DNA of 32,949 nucleotides from Succinatimonas sp. CAG:777 (GTDB taxonomy: Bacteria > Pseudomonadota > Gammaproteobacteria > Enterobacterales > Succinivibrionaceae), in NCBI GenBank assembly GCA_000431835.1, contig HF987916.1, positions 1-32,949 on the forward strand, written 5' to 3'. The translations under genes were made by a program, and so were the position numbers. The notes below the pieces were generated by a model. The model saw nothing but the letters and a program-made list of their open reading frames with translations. It had not been told where the DNA came from and made no database searches. Below are positions 14,890 to 22,946 of the stretch, in pieces. Positions within the stretch are counted from its first letter, which is position 1; each line of letters begins with the position of its first letter.

Positions 14890-15301
14890 TACCTCTAAAC
14901 TTCATGAAGTGCACAAATTGTGCATTTGTGTGCGGATTTTCGATGCGTGTATGATACACCGATATTAAGAATTATTAAAAACAAATCGTAAAAATCATGT
15001 TGAAAAAACAAAAGTTACTTTTACAAAGAAGATTAAGCCAAGCGTATAGGTATCATTAGTCCCTATAAATTTCAACTTTTCAGTAAATGACAAGGCACCT
15101 CAACACAATTTTTAACACCTAAAATTGGCTATTTCATACATTTTTTAACACCTGTTTTAGTGCTAAAACTACATTTTTTTCACATCTACTAATTATTCAT
15201 ATACTTGATTTATTTATAAATCAATATGTTAAGTTTTACTCACAAAATTAAGATACAATGACACATGATCTTACTTACATGAGGCAAACCAAAGATAACC
15301 G
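14890..15301. other. Divergent intergenic region between glpX and the unknown 143-residue gene
   Basis: These 412 bp carry no credible gene. Besides the palindromes next to glpX there is a direct repeat TTTTTAACACCT (ends at 15120 and 15153, 33 bp apart, about three helical turns). An inverted repeat GTTTTAG-TG-CTAAAAC lies at 15154-15169, and a possible -10 TACAAT about 40 bp before the rightward start. These look like control elements for the two divergent genes, but no regulator can be named. Confidence 0.5.
14910..14959 (-). promoter_or_regulatory. Two palindromes upstream of glpX
   Basis: Two perfect palindromes lie within 70 bp of the glpX start: TGCACAA-A-TTGTGCA (14910-14924) and GTGTAT-G-ATACAC (14947-14959). 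On the minus strand TATCAT inside the second could be a -10 element, with a weak TTTAAT as -35 17 bp upstream, so one palindrome would overlap the promoter and the other the early transcript. They do not match a regulator site I recognise. Confidence 0.4.
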
Positions 15302-15733
15302 ATGCCAGCTTATAATGAAGCATATCTAGATGAAGTTGTAGAAACTCAAGGAAAGCTATTTGCCTACATTGCTTACGATTTTCCTGACATGGATACCAAA
15401 GACTTCATTGAAAGCTATATGAAGAGTAAAACACGTCACTACATTGATGTTTCTCAAGCCTATGTAAGTACTAAAAATTACCTAGAGCTTTTTGAATACT
15501 TCTGTGAGGTTGATAAGTATCAACTAAAGAAAGGTAAAGCATTAGGTGTTTTTATACCTGATTGGATAGGTAGATTTTATGCTTACTATCAATGGAAATA
15601 TGATCTTCCTAGTGCTGAGCTATTAAAAATCGTTCCTTTAGACTTTCTTAAAAGGTCATTTTATGGTCTGCAAGATCTTGAGATAGAGCTTGCTGCAGCA
15701 AGGGTTCATGACCATTTAAAAGAGCAGAAATAA
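15302..15733 (+). CDS. Uncharacterised 143-residue soluble protein
   Basis: I do not recognise a named family. The product is acidic and helix-rich, with no signal peptide or membrane segment. It begins MPAYNEAYLDEVVETQGKLF, has DTKDFIESYMKSKTRHYID, then FIPDWIGRFYAYYQWKYDLPS and SAELLKIVPLDFLKRSFYG, and ends with a charged helix. The WIGRFYAYYQWKYDLPS-type segment with Ala-Glu-Leu looks like a conserved core of a small bacterial protein family often found as accessory genes, but I cannot give a function. Codon use resembles neighbouring genes, and the frame is preceded by a possible TACAAT -10. The ribosome-binding site is weak. It stands alone and converges on phoR, sharing a terminator. 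Confidence 0.7.
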   Translation: MPAYNEAYLDEVVETQGKLFAYIAYDFPDMDTKDFIESYMKSKTRHYIDVSQAYVSTKNYLELFEYFCEVDKYQLKKGKALGVFIPDWIGRFYAYYQWKYDLPSAELLKIVPLDFLKRSFYGLQDLEIELAAARVHDHLKEQK

Positions 15734-15755
15734 AGACTTCTCAAAAGTGAAATTC

Positions 15756-15828
15756 AAAAAGCTCACCTTCTACATTAGACTCAATCAATTATGTGATCGG
15801 ATCTTGTGATGCAGAAAGTGAGCTTTTT
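15756..15828. terminator. Bidirectional terminator between the 143-residue gene and phoR
   Basis: Two 16-base arms (15756-15771 and 15813-15828) pair with one mismatch around the core AAAAAGCTCAC/GTGAGCTTTTT. A-runs on one side and T-runs on the other are placed so that it could end transcription from both directions. The loop is unusually long (about 41 nt), which lowers confidence. Confidence 0.6.
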
Positions 15829-15829
15829 A

Positions 15830-17488
15830 CTAAGCCATTTCAAAGACAAGAGTAAAGGTTGTGCCTTCACCTAGTTTTGAATCAACATCGATAGAGCCAT
15901 GACACTCTTCAACGATGTGTTTTACGATAGTAAGACCTAAACCTGTACTATCCTTGTTGGTGTGACTTCTGTCAACACAGAAAAATCTTTCAAAGATTCT
16001 GTCCTGATCTTCTTTTGGAATACCAATACCGGTATCTTTTACGACAATAAAGAACTTATGTTCCTGGCTAAAGATCTTGCAATTAACAGTACCATTCTCT
16101 TTATTGTATTTAATGGCATTATCAATTAAGTTGTAGAGAATTTCAGACATATATCTGCGTACGAAATTCATCTGCAGATCTTCACTATCAAGCACAAGGG
16201 TTACGCCCTTTTTAGAAGCTTTCTCTTTTAGAGAATCTACTACACTTTCAGAGAGTGACTTTAAGTTTATATGCTCACTTTGTGCTTTTACGCCAGATTC
16301 AACCTTTGATAAGAACATGATGTCGTTAATCATGTTTAACAGAGCCTGTCCTTCAAAGCGGATCTTTTTACCAAAGTTCTGTAAATCATCAGGACGTACA
16401 ATACCGTTTTCAATAAGTTCTGCTCTACCAATGATAGATTGTAGAGGTGTCTTTAACTCATGAGATACATTTGAAGCAAATTCCTGACGTTGCATCTGCA
16501 ACTGCTTAGCTTTAGTAATATCAACTAATAAGAGTACGAAACCTACTAATTTGTCGTTTTCGGTGATCTTATTGAAAATTAGTTTGTAATACTTACCTGA
16601 TAACTCAATATCCTGCTTCACATTCTCAATCTCATCTCTTTTCTCAAAGATTGAACAAAAGATTGGAGAGCGGTTGATATTAAGCAGGCTCTCACCTTTA
16701 TATTTTTCAGGATCTTCAATATTAAAAATAGACTGCGCGCTCTGATTTATCAGAATAATCTCACCTTTCTTGTTTAAAAAGATGATGCCCTCAGACATAT
16801 AGGCTGTCATAACCTTAATCTGGGAATGAGCTGCAGTTACTTTACGTAATAACTTCTTAATACGGTGCTGATGAGAATCAATCCTTTCTAAGAAAGGCTT
16901 TAACTCGTCATAAACCACGTTCTCTGTCGGATTGTTAAGATCAATCGTATTGATAGGACTTACAATCTTAGCTGAAATTCTCTTAGCTAAAATAACTGAT
17001 ACTACGATAGCTAACAGCAGAATGATAAGCAGGTGTAAACCTAATGAGAGTGCCTGTGAAAAGATGTTATCTGTAGTGTAGGCACAGCGCAATACATCTC
17101 CTGACTTTAACCTTACTGCATAGTAAACAGTTCTCTTACCTAAGGTAGAAGAGTATCTGTAAACTCTGCTTTTACCGGTTTTCTCAGCCTGACGAAATTC
17201 ATCTCTATCTGAGTGATTCTCTAAAGTAGAAGCATTAACCTGAGAATCATAGTAGACAGTTCCATCTTTATGGATTAGATTGATTCTGTAATCGTCAATG
17301 GTTAATAGAGTCAAATCCATATTAGGATTCTTGTTGAGAGCATCTTCTAACTTGGTTGTAAAGGAAATAAGACCATCACTGTCAGCCTTGATTAGCTGAT
17401 AGGATGAAATAAACAAAGATGCTCCCAATCCTAAAATCAGGACCAGAATAGTTGTAAAAAATACAGAACGAAAGATCCTAGAAATCAT
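15830..17488 (-). CDS. phoR: Phosphate regulon sensor histidine kinase PhoR
   Basis: This 552-residue membrane kinase phosphorylates PhoB when phosphate is scarce. It has a transmembrane helix at about 10-30, a periplasmic or extracytoplasmic region to about 148, a second helix at about 149-168, a PAS-type region around 225-325, and a HisKA domain with the phospho-acceptor His343 in FASNVSHELKTPLQ. The ATPase domain shows NLIDNAIKYN, DTGIGIP and STGLGLTIVKHIV. The periplasmic loop is longer than in E. coli PhoR (431 residues) and resembles the PhoR/PhoR-like kinases of other bacteria. The start overlaps the phoB stop (ATGA). It is last in the pst-pho operon and is followed by the shared terminator. 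Confidence 0.93.
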   Translation of the reverse strand: MISRIFRSVFFTTILVLILGLGASLFISSYQLIKADSDGLISFTTKLEDALNKNPNMDLTLLTIDDYRINLIHKDGTVYYDSQVNASTLENHSDRDEFRQAEKTGKSRVYRYSSTLGKRTVYYAVRLKSGDVLRCAYTTDNIFSQALSLGLHLLIILLLAIVVSVILAKRISAKIVSPINTIDLNNPTENVVYDELKPFLERIDSHQHRIKKLLRKVTAAHSQIKVMTAYMSEGIIFLNKKGEIILINQSAQSIFNIEDPEKYKGESLLNINRSPIFCSIFEKRDEIENVKQDIELSGKYYKLIFNKITENDKLVGFVLLLVDITKAKQLQMQRQEFASNVSHELKTPLQSIIGRAELIENGIVRPDDLQNFGKKIRFEGQALLNMINDIMFLSKVESGVKAQSEHINLKSLSESVVDSLKEKASKKGVTLVLDSEDLQMNFVRRYMSEILYNLIDNAIKYNKENGTVNCKIFSQEHKFFIVVKDTGIGIPKEDQDRIFERFFCVDRSHTNKDSTGLGLTIVKHIVEECHGSIDVDSKLGEGTTFTLVFEMA

Positions 17489-18156
17489 GCATCCGCCTTG
17501 TAACCGATACCTCTTACAGTCTGAATGACATTCTCAAGATCACCCAATTTTGATCTCAGAGCCCTGATGTGAACGTCAACAGTTCTGTTTTCACCATCAT
17601 AATCAATACCCCAGATGAGATTTAACAATTCATCTCTGCTGTAGACGCGACCAGGATGCTTAATTAGAAGAAACAGTAACTCAAACTCCTTTAATGATAA
17701 GTCTAGTTTCTTATCATCAGCAGTAACTGAGTGCTTTACCTCGTTAATCACGATCTTGCCAAACTTAACCTCGCCTTTAGCATCGCTACCTTCATTTGAA
17801 CGTCGCAAGATAGCTTTAATTCTGGCAACCATTTCCATTACAGAAAATGGCTTGGTCATATAGTCATCAGCACCTAAATCCAGGGCTTTAATCTTTTCAT
17901 ATTCAGCACCACGTGCTGTGGCCATAATTACAGGTAGTTTTGCTGTCTTTGGATTTGCTCTTAATTTTTTGAGAACATCAACACCACTCATATCTGGCAA
18001 CATTACATCTAGAACTACAAGCTCAGGTAGTTCTTTTGCTATTGCTTGAAAAAAGCTTTGGGCATCAGCAAAGCCTTCTGCCTTAAAATTCATTGAATTG
18101 AGTGTATAAAGCTCAAGTTCTCTAATATCAGCATCATCTTCAAGACAGTAAATCAT
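17485..18156 (-). CDS. phoB: Phosphate regulon response regulator PhoB (OmpR family)
   Basis: This 223-residue two-domain regulator has receiver acidic residues near the N-terminus (LEDDAD), the phospho-acceptor Asp50 in LVVLDVMLPDMSG, and Lys of TKPF. The winged-helix DNA-binding domain starts at about residue 130 and ends with RTVDVHIRALRSKLG and VRGIGYKA. It would activate the pst genes and other Pho promoters when phosphorylated by PhoR. AGGAG lies 9 nt before the ATG, six bases after phoU stops. The gene ends in TGA overlapping the phoR start, which also shows that TGA is a working stop codon in this genome. Confidence 0.95.
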   Translation of the reverse strand: MIYCLEDDADIRELELYTLNSMNFKAEGFADAQSFFQAIAKELPELVVLDVMLPDMSGVDVLKKLRANPKTAKLPVIMATARGAEYEKIKALDLGADDYMTKPFSVMEMVARIKAILRRSNEGSDAKGEVKFGKIVINEVKHSVTADDKKLDLSLKEFELLFLLIKHPGRVYSRDELLNLIWGIDYDGENRTVDVHIRALRSKLGDLENVIQTVRGIGYKADA

Positions 18157-18162
18157 ATAAGC

Positions 18163-18813
18163 CTACTCCTGACCTGTTAGTTTGCCTGTAAGCATATATT
18201 GAGTGCATCTTGCTACATTGCAAGAATGATCTCCAATACGCTCTAAGTATTTTGCAATCATTAAAAGATCAAGTGAATAGCTTGCATCTTTTTCAGAGCT
18301 CTTGATCTCATGAATTAAGGTATCCTTAATGGTAAAGAAGTACTTATCAACTACTGTATCATGCTTTATAACATTTGCAGCTAATGTGCCATCTTTGTTC
18401 ACAAAAGAATCAATACTCTTTTTTACCATCTCGATAGCTTCTTCACTCATCTTTTCAATAAGTAGAATGTCATCGCCTTTGTAGTTAAAATCAAAGTGAG
18501 TGATAATCTCAGCAATGGCTATTGCCTGAGTACCAATACGCTCAACATCAGATACTAATTTTAAGGTAGCTGATACTACTAACATATCGTGAGCTACTGG
18601 CTGCTGTCTTAAAAGAGTTTTAATACACAGGCTTTCAATCTCACGAGCTTTTGAATTTAAGTCATAGTCTTTTCTGTAAATGCTCAAAGCCTTCTCTTTA
18701 TCGTGACTTTTAAAAGCTTCAAAAGCATTAGTTAAGCTTTCTTCACATGCTGATGACATTAAAATCAAAGAATTGTTAATCTGTGACATCAGCTCATCTA
18801 ACTGGAATCTCAT
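18163..18813 (-). CDS. phoU: Phosphate transport/signalling protein PhoU
   Basis: This 216-residue helical-bundle protein links PstSCAB activity to PhoR and keeps the regulon off when phosphate is plentiful. It has two repeats of the PhoU motif: ESLCIKTLLRQQPVAHD and LVSDVERIGTQA in the first, DLLMIAKYLERIGDHSCNVAR in the second. The E/D-x-x-R-I-G-D metal-binding pattern is present in both. I choose the ATG at 18813 because AGGAG lies 7 nt before it and the protein then starts MRFQLDELMSQ as in other PhoU proteins. An upstream ATG would overlap pstB and has no such site. It lies between pstB and phoB in the same operon. Confidence 0.95.
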   Translation of the reverse strand: MRFQLDELMSQINNSLILMSSACEESLTNAFEAFKSHDKEKALSIYRKDYDLNSKAREIESLCIKTLLRQQPVAHDMLVVSATLKLVSDVERIGTQAIAIAEIITHFDFNYKGDDILLIEKMSEEAIEMVKKSIDSFVNKDGTLAANVIKHDTVVDKYFFTIKDTLIHEIKSSEKDASYSLDLLMIAKYLERIGDHSCNVARCTQYMLTGKLTGQE

Positions 18814-18841
18814 TTTTTTACTCCTATTAAGCCAAATAGCT

Positions 18842-19603
18842 TTAGCCAAATCTTCCGGTTACATAGTCTTCACAGCGCTTATCCTTTGGTTTAGTGAAGA
18901 TGTTATCAGTGCTGTCGCACTCTACAAGATCACCTAACAGGAAGAATGCTGTTCTATCTGAAATTCTTAAAGCCTGCTGCATATTGTGAGTTACGATCAC
19001 AATGGTATATTTCTTTTTAAGCTCACAGGTAAGCTCTTCAATCTTGCCAGTAGAGATAGGATCAAGTGCTGAGGTAGGCTCATCCATTAACAGGATCTCA
19101 GGCTCAACAGCCAGAGCTCTTGCAATACACAATCTTTGCTGCTGACCGCCTGACAGACCTAAAGCAGAAGTCTTTAATCTGTCCTTTACCTCATCAAAGA
19201 TAGCAGCCTTTTTCAAAGACTTTTCTACTAACTCATCTAGAGCTGATTTATTTCTAATACCATGAATTCTTGGACCATATGCGATGTTATCGTAGATAGA
19301 CATAGCAAATGGATTTGGCTTTTGGAAAACCATACCAATGTCTTTGCGCAAAGCGCTGACATTGATCTTGGTGTTTACTAACTCTGTACCCTTAAACTTG
19401 ATTGAACCGTCAACTCTTAAACCTTCAATCAGATCATTCATACGGTTTAATGAGCGTAAAAAGGTAGACTTACCGCATCCTGATGGACCAATAAGCGCAG
19501 TGATCTCGTGCTCATTGATATGCATATTGATGTTATGCAGAGCATGATTTTCACCATAGTAAAGATTAAAGTTTTTTACATCGATAATTGGTGTGGTATT
19601 CAT
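18842..19603 (-). CDS. pstB: Phosphate ABC transporter ATP-binding protein PstB
   Basis: This 253-residue ATPase powers high-affinity phosphate import through PstA and PstC. It shows Walker A GPSGCGKST (39-47), the Q-loop in MVFQKPNPF (91-99), the ABC signature LSGGQQQR (150-157), Walker B LLMDEP (171-176) and the H-loop in VTHNM. Length and sequence are typical for the PstB family (E. coli 257). It starts two bases after pstA stops, so the subunits are probably made in step, and is followed by phoU after 28 bp. Confidence 0.98.
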   Translation of the reverse strand: MNTTPIIDVKNFNLYYGENHALHNINMHINEHEITALIGPSGCGKSTFLRSLNRMNDLIEGLRVDGSIKFKGTELVNTKINVSALRKDIGMVFQKPNPFAMSIYDNIAYGPRIHGIRNKSALDELVEKSLKKAAIFDEVKDRLKTSALGLSGGQQQRLCIARALAVEPEILLMDEPTSALDPISTGKIEELTCELKKKYTIVIVTHNMQQALRISDRTAFFLLGDLVECDSTDNIFTKPKDKRCEDYVTGRFG

Positions 19604-19605
19604 TT

Positions 19606-20457
19606 CTAGTACCTTTTATTCTGAATTCTCTTTGATAACTTGCTTGCGGTGTAATTGATTAAGAGGCTCATGCAAAGCATGATGGCTGCAATTACGAAAG
19701 CAACATCAAACTCGCCTTGCTCTTTAGCATAGACATACAAAGCAACCGTTAAAGTTGAACCTGATGATGACATCGCATCAATAAAACCATTTACCTTATG
19801 GGCAAAACCTGCGGTAAATAAAAGAGCTGCTGACTCACCTAACATTCTGCCGATGGCGAGAATACATCCAGTAACAATACCGTCGATACAGCAAGGTAAA
19901 ACAACAGTTCTAATTGAGTACCATTTATTAGCTCCAAGACCAAAAGCACCTTCTCTGTATGAAGTAGGAACAGAATCCAAACTCTCCTGGGTAGTTCTAA
20001 TAATGGTAGGTAAATTCATGATAGTAAGTGTTAGGGCACCTGCTAATAATGAGGTCTTAAGGCCAAAGTACTGACAGAAGATAAGCATACCGACCAGACC
20101 GTAAATAATAGAAGGAATACCAGCTAAACTTTCAATAGCATATTCAATGGCTCTTTTTACCTTCATGTTCTTTGCATATTCAGAAAGATATACAGCAGCA
20201 CCTACACCTAGAGGAAGCACAAAGACCAAGGTAGCAATTACGATATAGATAGTGTTTAGAATATCTGGTAACACACCGATGGTATCGTTGATGTAGCTAG
20301 GCTTAGTACTTAACAACTGCCATGAAACATGAGGAATAGCTCTTATAAAGACATAAAGAATAATGAAAAGAACCACTGCAACGGTAAGTGCTGTAGCCGC
20401 ATAGGCAAAAGACAGCATTACGTTCTTATAGATATTTCTTCTTAAAGCATTGTTCAT
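19606..20457 (-). CDS. pstA: Phosphate ABC transporter permease PstA
   Basis: This 283-residue membrane permease pairs with PstC. Hydrophobic segments fit about six transmembrane helices, the first at about 15-37. The binding-protein-dependent transport (EAA) loop reads SVPTSYREGAFGLGANKWY, the site that touches PstB, followed by VVLPCCIDGIVTGCILAIG. ESLAGIPSIIYGLVGML is a PstA/PstC family block. It starts one base after the pstC stop and ends two bases before pstB. No defects are seen. Confidence 0.96.
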   Translation of the reverse strand: MNNALRRNIYKNVMLSFAYAATALTVAVVLFIILYVFIRAIPHVSWQLLSTKPSYINDTIGVLPDILNTIYIVIATLVFVLPLGVGAAVYLSEYAKNMKVKRAIEYAIESLAGIPSIIYGLVGMLIFCQYFGLKTSLLAGALTLTIMNLPTIIRTTQESLDSVPTSYREGAFGLGANKWYSIRTVVLPCCIDGIVTGCILAIGRMLGESAALLFTAGFAHKVNGFIDAMSSSGSTLTVALYVYAKEQGEFDVAFVIAAIMLCMSLLINYTASKLSKRIQNKRY

Positions 20458-20458
20458 A

Positions 20459-21334
20459 TTACTTGCCGCCTCTCTTCTTTAAGACAAGATTTAACAGTGC
20501 ATTGATTACCATAATGAAGATGAACAGCACTAAAGCAATTGAGAACAGAGCCTGACGCTGCAGACCTGCTGAATATGACATCTCGGATGCTACTGCGGTA
20601 GTTAAAAATCTTACTGATTCGAATATGCCAGGCATATTAGCTACGTTACCTGCAACCATCATTACAGCCATAGCTTCACCAATGGCTCTACCTACACCTA
20701 AAACCACTGCAACACCAATACCACGGCGAGCAGCTGGGACTACAACTTTATAAACTGTCTCAACCTTATTGGCGCCTAATGCAAGTGAGCCTAATTCATA
20801 CTCATGAGGAACAGCCTCAAGTGCACTGATGGATACCTTAATAATTGAAGGTAAGATCATGATAGAGAGCACTAGGATTGCTGCTAATAATGATGAACCG
20901 TCTGCAAGGTTAAAAATATCTTTGATAGCTGGGACTAAAACCAGCATACCGATAAAACCGAAAACAACTGAAGGAATACCCGCTAATAAATCTACTACTG
21001 ATTCAATAAACTGCTTTACTCTTAAAGGAGCAAACTTAGCCAGGTATACAGAACTAAAGAAACCAATTGGAAGACCGAATAAAATTGCACCAAAGGTACC
21101 GTAAATAGAGGTCAGAATGAAAGGCATAATACCGAATTTAGGATCGGCTGCTGTTGATGCCCATTTAGTTCCAAAGATAAAGTCAAAAAAGCCTATTTCA
21201 TGAATAGCGGGAATTCCAGAAATAATTAGATACAGACAGATGACCACTACGAATACGATATTGAGGTAACCTAGAATGGTGAACACCCAGGTAGCAATCA
21301 TGTCTGCGCATTCTTGATGATTTCTTAATTGCAT
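20459..21334 (-). CDS. pstC: Phosphate ABC transporter permease PstC
   Basis: This 291-residue inner-membrane permease has about six helices. It carries the family block VDLLAGIPSVVFGFIGMLVL and the PstB-contacting loop AVPHEYELGSLALGANKVE, followed by VVVPAARRGIGVAVVLGVG. It lies 49 bp after pstS, from which it is separated by a strong hairpin. Oddly, no Shine-Dalgarno sequence is visible just before the ATG at 21334; the only GGAG lies about 22 nt upstream, inside the hairpin. The start could therefore be an internal Met (Met12), or translation may depend on refolding of the hairpin. Confidence 0.95.
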   Translation of the reverse strand: MQLRNHQECADMIATWVFTILGYLNIVFVVVICLYLIISGIPAIHEIGFFDFIFGTKWASTAADPKFGIMPFILTSIYGTFGAILFGLPIGFFSSVYLAKFAPLRVKQFIESVVDLLAGIPSVVFGFIGMLVLVPAIKDIFNLADGSSLLAAILVLSIMILPSIIKVSISALEAVPHEYELGSLALGANKVETVYKVVVPAARRGIGVAVVLGVGRAIGEAMAVMMVAGNVANMPGIFESVRFLTTAVASEMSYSAGLQRQALFSIALVLFIFIMVINALLNLVLKKRGGK

Positions 21335-21344
21335 AAAATAATAA

Positions 21345-21365
21345 CTGCAGGATCAGCTCCTGCAG
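21345..21365 (-). terminator. Intercistronic hairpin between pstS and pstC (attenuator or mRNA stabiliser)
   Basis: A perfect 8-bp stem CTGCAGGA/TCCTGCAG with a 5-nt loop lies 18 bp after the pstS stop and is followed on the minus strand by TTATTATTTT, ending at the pstC ATG. Such a structure would let pstS be expressed above the membrane components. The T-rich tail suggests partial termination. Confidence 0.65.
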
Positions 21366-21383
21366 CTCCGTGATAATGATTGA

Positions 21384-22178
21384 TTACTTCTTAGCAGGAA
21401 CAACGCCAGCCTTTACAATTAAAGGCTTAGCCTCATCTGACATAGCGTAGTCAATGAATGCCTTTGCATCCTTTGAAGGCTGTTTAGCCTTGTTTAGAAC
21501 GAATACGAATGGACGCTGTAACTTGTAGCTCTTGTCTAAAACTGTTTCTTCTGATGGAACAACACCGTTGAAAGATAGAACCTTGATTGAATCATTTACA
21601 GCTGATAGAGAAGCATAACCGATTGCATTCTCGTTCTGACCTACAGTGGTAATAACATCACCAGTTGAGGTTAATTCCTGACGATATTTGCATGAATCCT
21701 TAGTACCGGTTACAGACTCGAAACCATCACGGGTACCTGAACCTGCTTCACGACCAATTAAAACTACAGGAGCATCAGCACCACCTAAATCTTTCCAGTT
21801 GGTGATCTTGCCTGTAAATACATCTTTAATCTGCTCAGTAGTGATATCAGTTAACTTGTTTGACTTGTTAACAACGATTACGATGCCGTCGTATGCAACA
21901 TCGATACCCTGTAATTTTTCCTGTTCCTGAGCTTTTAAGGCTCTGGATGACAGACCGATGTCAGCACGACCTTCTAAAACAGCAGTGATACCAGCACCTG
22001 AACCAGTTGGGTTGTAAGTAACATCGATTCCATTGCCTTCAAATGACTCAATCAGAATACCCATTACCTTTTCCATTGAAGTTGAACCGTCAGTAATCAC
22101 AGCGCCAGCATTAGCTGATGCAGAAAAACCTAATACGCAACCACAAACTGCTGATAACAAAGTCTTGTTAAATTTCAT
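21384..22178 (-). CDS. pstS: Periplasmic phosphate-binding protein PstS
   Basis: I choose the ATG at 22178: GGAG lies 9 nt before it, and the protein then begins with a signal peptide (MKFNKTLLSAVCGCVLGFSA, cut after SANA). The mature protein of about 240 residues captures phosphate and delivers it to PstCA. Binding-site features are GSTSMEKV (phosphate loop near the mature N-terminus), TGSGAGITAVLEGRADIGLSSR, and REAGSGTRDGFE. The protein (264 residues) belongs to the shorter PstS type, not the 346-residue E. coli type. It is the first gene of the operon, and a Pho-box-like repeat lies about 70 bp upstream. Confidence 0.95.
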   Translation of the reverse strand: MKFNKTLLSAVCGCVLGFSASANAGAVITDGSTSMEKVMGILIESFEGNGIDVTYNPTGSGAGITAVLEGRADIGLSSRALKAQEQEKLQGIDVAYDGIVIVVNKSNKLTDITTEQIKDVFTGKITNWKDLGGADAPVVLIGREAGSGTRDGFESVTGTKDSCKYRQELTSTGDVITTVGQNENAIGYASLSAVNDSIKVLSFNGVVPSEETVLDKSYKLQRPFVFVLNKAKQPSKDAKAFIDYAMSDEAKPLIVKAGVVPAKK

Positions 22179-22664
22179 TTTTAAAATCTCCATATCAATC
22201 GACATGATTAAGATACAAAGACTTTGTTAACTTACTAATGTGCAATTGTTAAAATTTTGTAAATAGAGTAAAAGAGCATTGCCAAGCGGTTTTATTAGTT
22301 TTTTAACATAAATTGTTAAGTGCAAAAGAAAGGATTTATTGCTTTTCTGGAAATATCTTCTTACATGAACTGCTATACAGGAGCTGAAAAGGTGAAAAAT
22401 TACAGGAAGTTGAAATTTACAGGAAAAGTTATGTACAGAGCTTAGAGCTCAAACAGCTAAGTCAGATTGCTTTGATTTTAATCTGATAATTATAAATTCA
22501 TTTATTGTTTGGAATATTGGACTGTTGTCTTACAGAGATTTTTTTCTTAAAAAATGAGTTTGGCCTATGTTTTCAGCGTAGAAGTTAGGATAAAAAATTG
22601 AACACAATTTTTATGTTATATTCCTGGTATTTCCTTGTCTCTGACTTTTAAAAGGAGAAATATA
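22179..22664. other. Intergenic region upstream of pstS
   Basis: These 486 bp carry no convincing gene. They contain the pstS control region (Pho-box-like repeat at 22246-22263 and an inverted repeat TTAACA-TAAAT-TGTTAA at 22303-22319). The remainder is AT-rich DNA with a few short direct repeats of ACAGGA around 22378-22433, in which only a 26-codon frame could be drawn. It also presumably holds the promoter of the broken gene at 22665. Confidence 0.5.
22246..22263 (-). promoter_or_regulatory. Pho-box-like direct repeat upstream of pstS
   Basis: On the minus strand two 7-mers, TTTACAA and TTAACAA, are separated by 4 bp, giving the 11-bp period expected of PhoB-type regulator sites. The spacing fits better than the sequence, which departs from the E. 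coli CTGTCAT half-site and is nearer the TTAACA half-site of Bacillus PhoP. A further TTAACA pair lies 40 bp upstream. PhoB binding is inference from spacing and from the operon it precedes. Confidence 0.4.
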
Positions 22665-22946
22665 ATGGACAATTCAAAATACAACAAAAAGCAAAAATGA
22701 AAAGAAGAGCTGGAAAAATTCAGAATTCTGTTTGAAATCGATTTTAAGGGAAATGTAAGTAAATAGCTTCTTGATGCTTATGAAAAATGCCTGAATTTAG
22801 AAATTTCAATGGATGAATTCTGTAATTTTGTTATAGAAAGTTCTTTTAAAGCCTATAAAAATAATAAGCAGCATGATTCCAATTTTAAAGACGAAACTAA
22901 ACTGAAGATTAGCCTTAATCAGATATTAGAGAAATTTAAGAGCTAA
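22665..22946 (+). pseudogene. Broken small ORF with two in-frame stops
   Basis: A good ribosome-binding site (AAGGAG, 7 nt spacing) precedes an ATG at 22665. The frame runs to TAA at 22944-22946 (93 codons) but is interrupted by TGA at 22698-22700 and TAG at 22764-22766. Between the stops the translation stays protein-like: KEELEKFRILFEIDFKG, then LLDAYEKCLNLEISMDEF, CNFVIESSFKAYKNNKQ and LKISLNQILEKFKS, acidic and helix-forming. I do not recognise the family. Two separate nonsense changes each fit a single substitution (for example CGA or AGA to TGA, CAG to TAG). It is probably a decaying gene, perhaps one half of a small accessory pair; the function cannot be given. Confidence 0.6.

Noticed and set aside
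14531..14968. 145-codon plus-strand frame opposite glpX
   Set aside because: Antisense shadow of the conserved glpX coding frame, rich in Ser/Pro/Thr as expected from reversed codons.
22355..22440. Short frame and ACAGGA repeats upstream of the broken ORF
   Set aside because: Only 26 codons with no ribosome-binding site of note; repeats too short and irregular to call an element.
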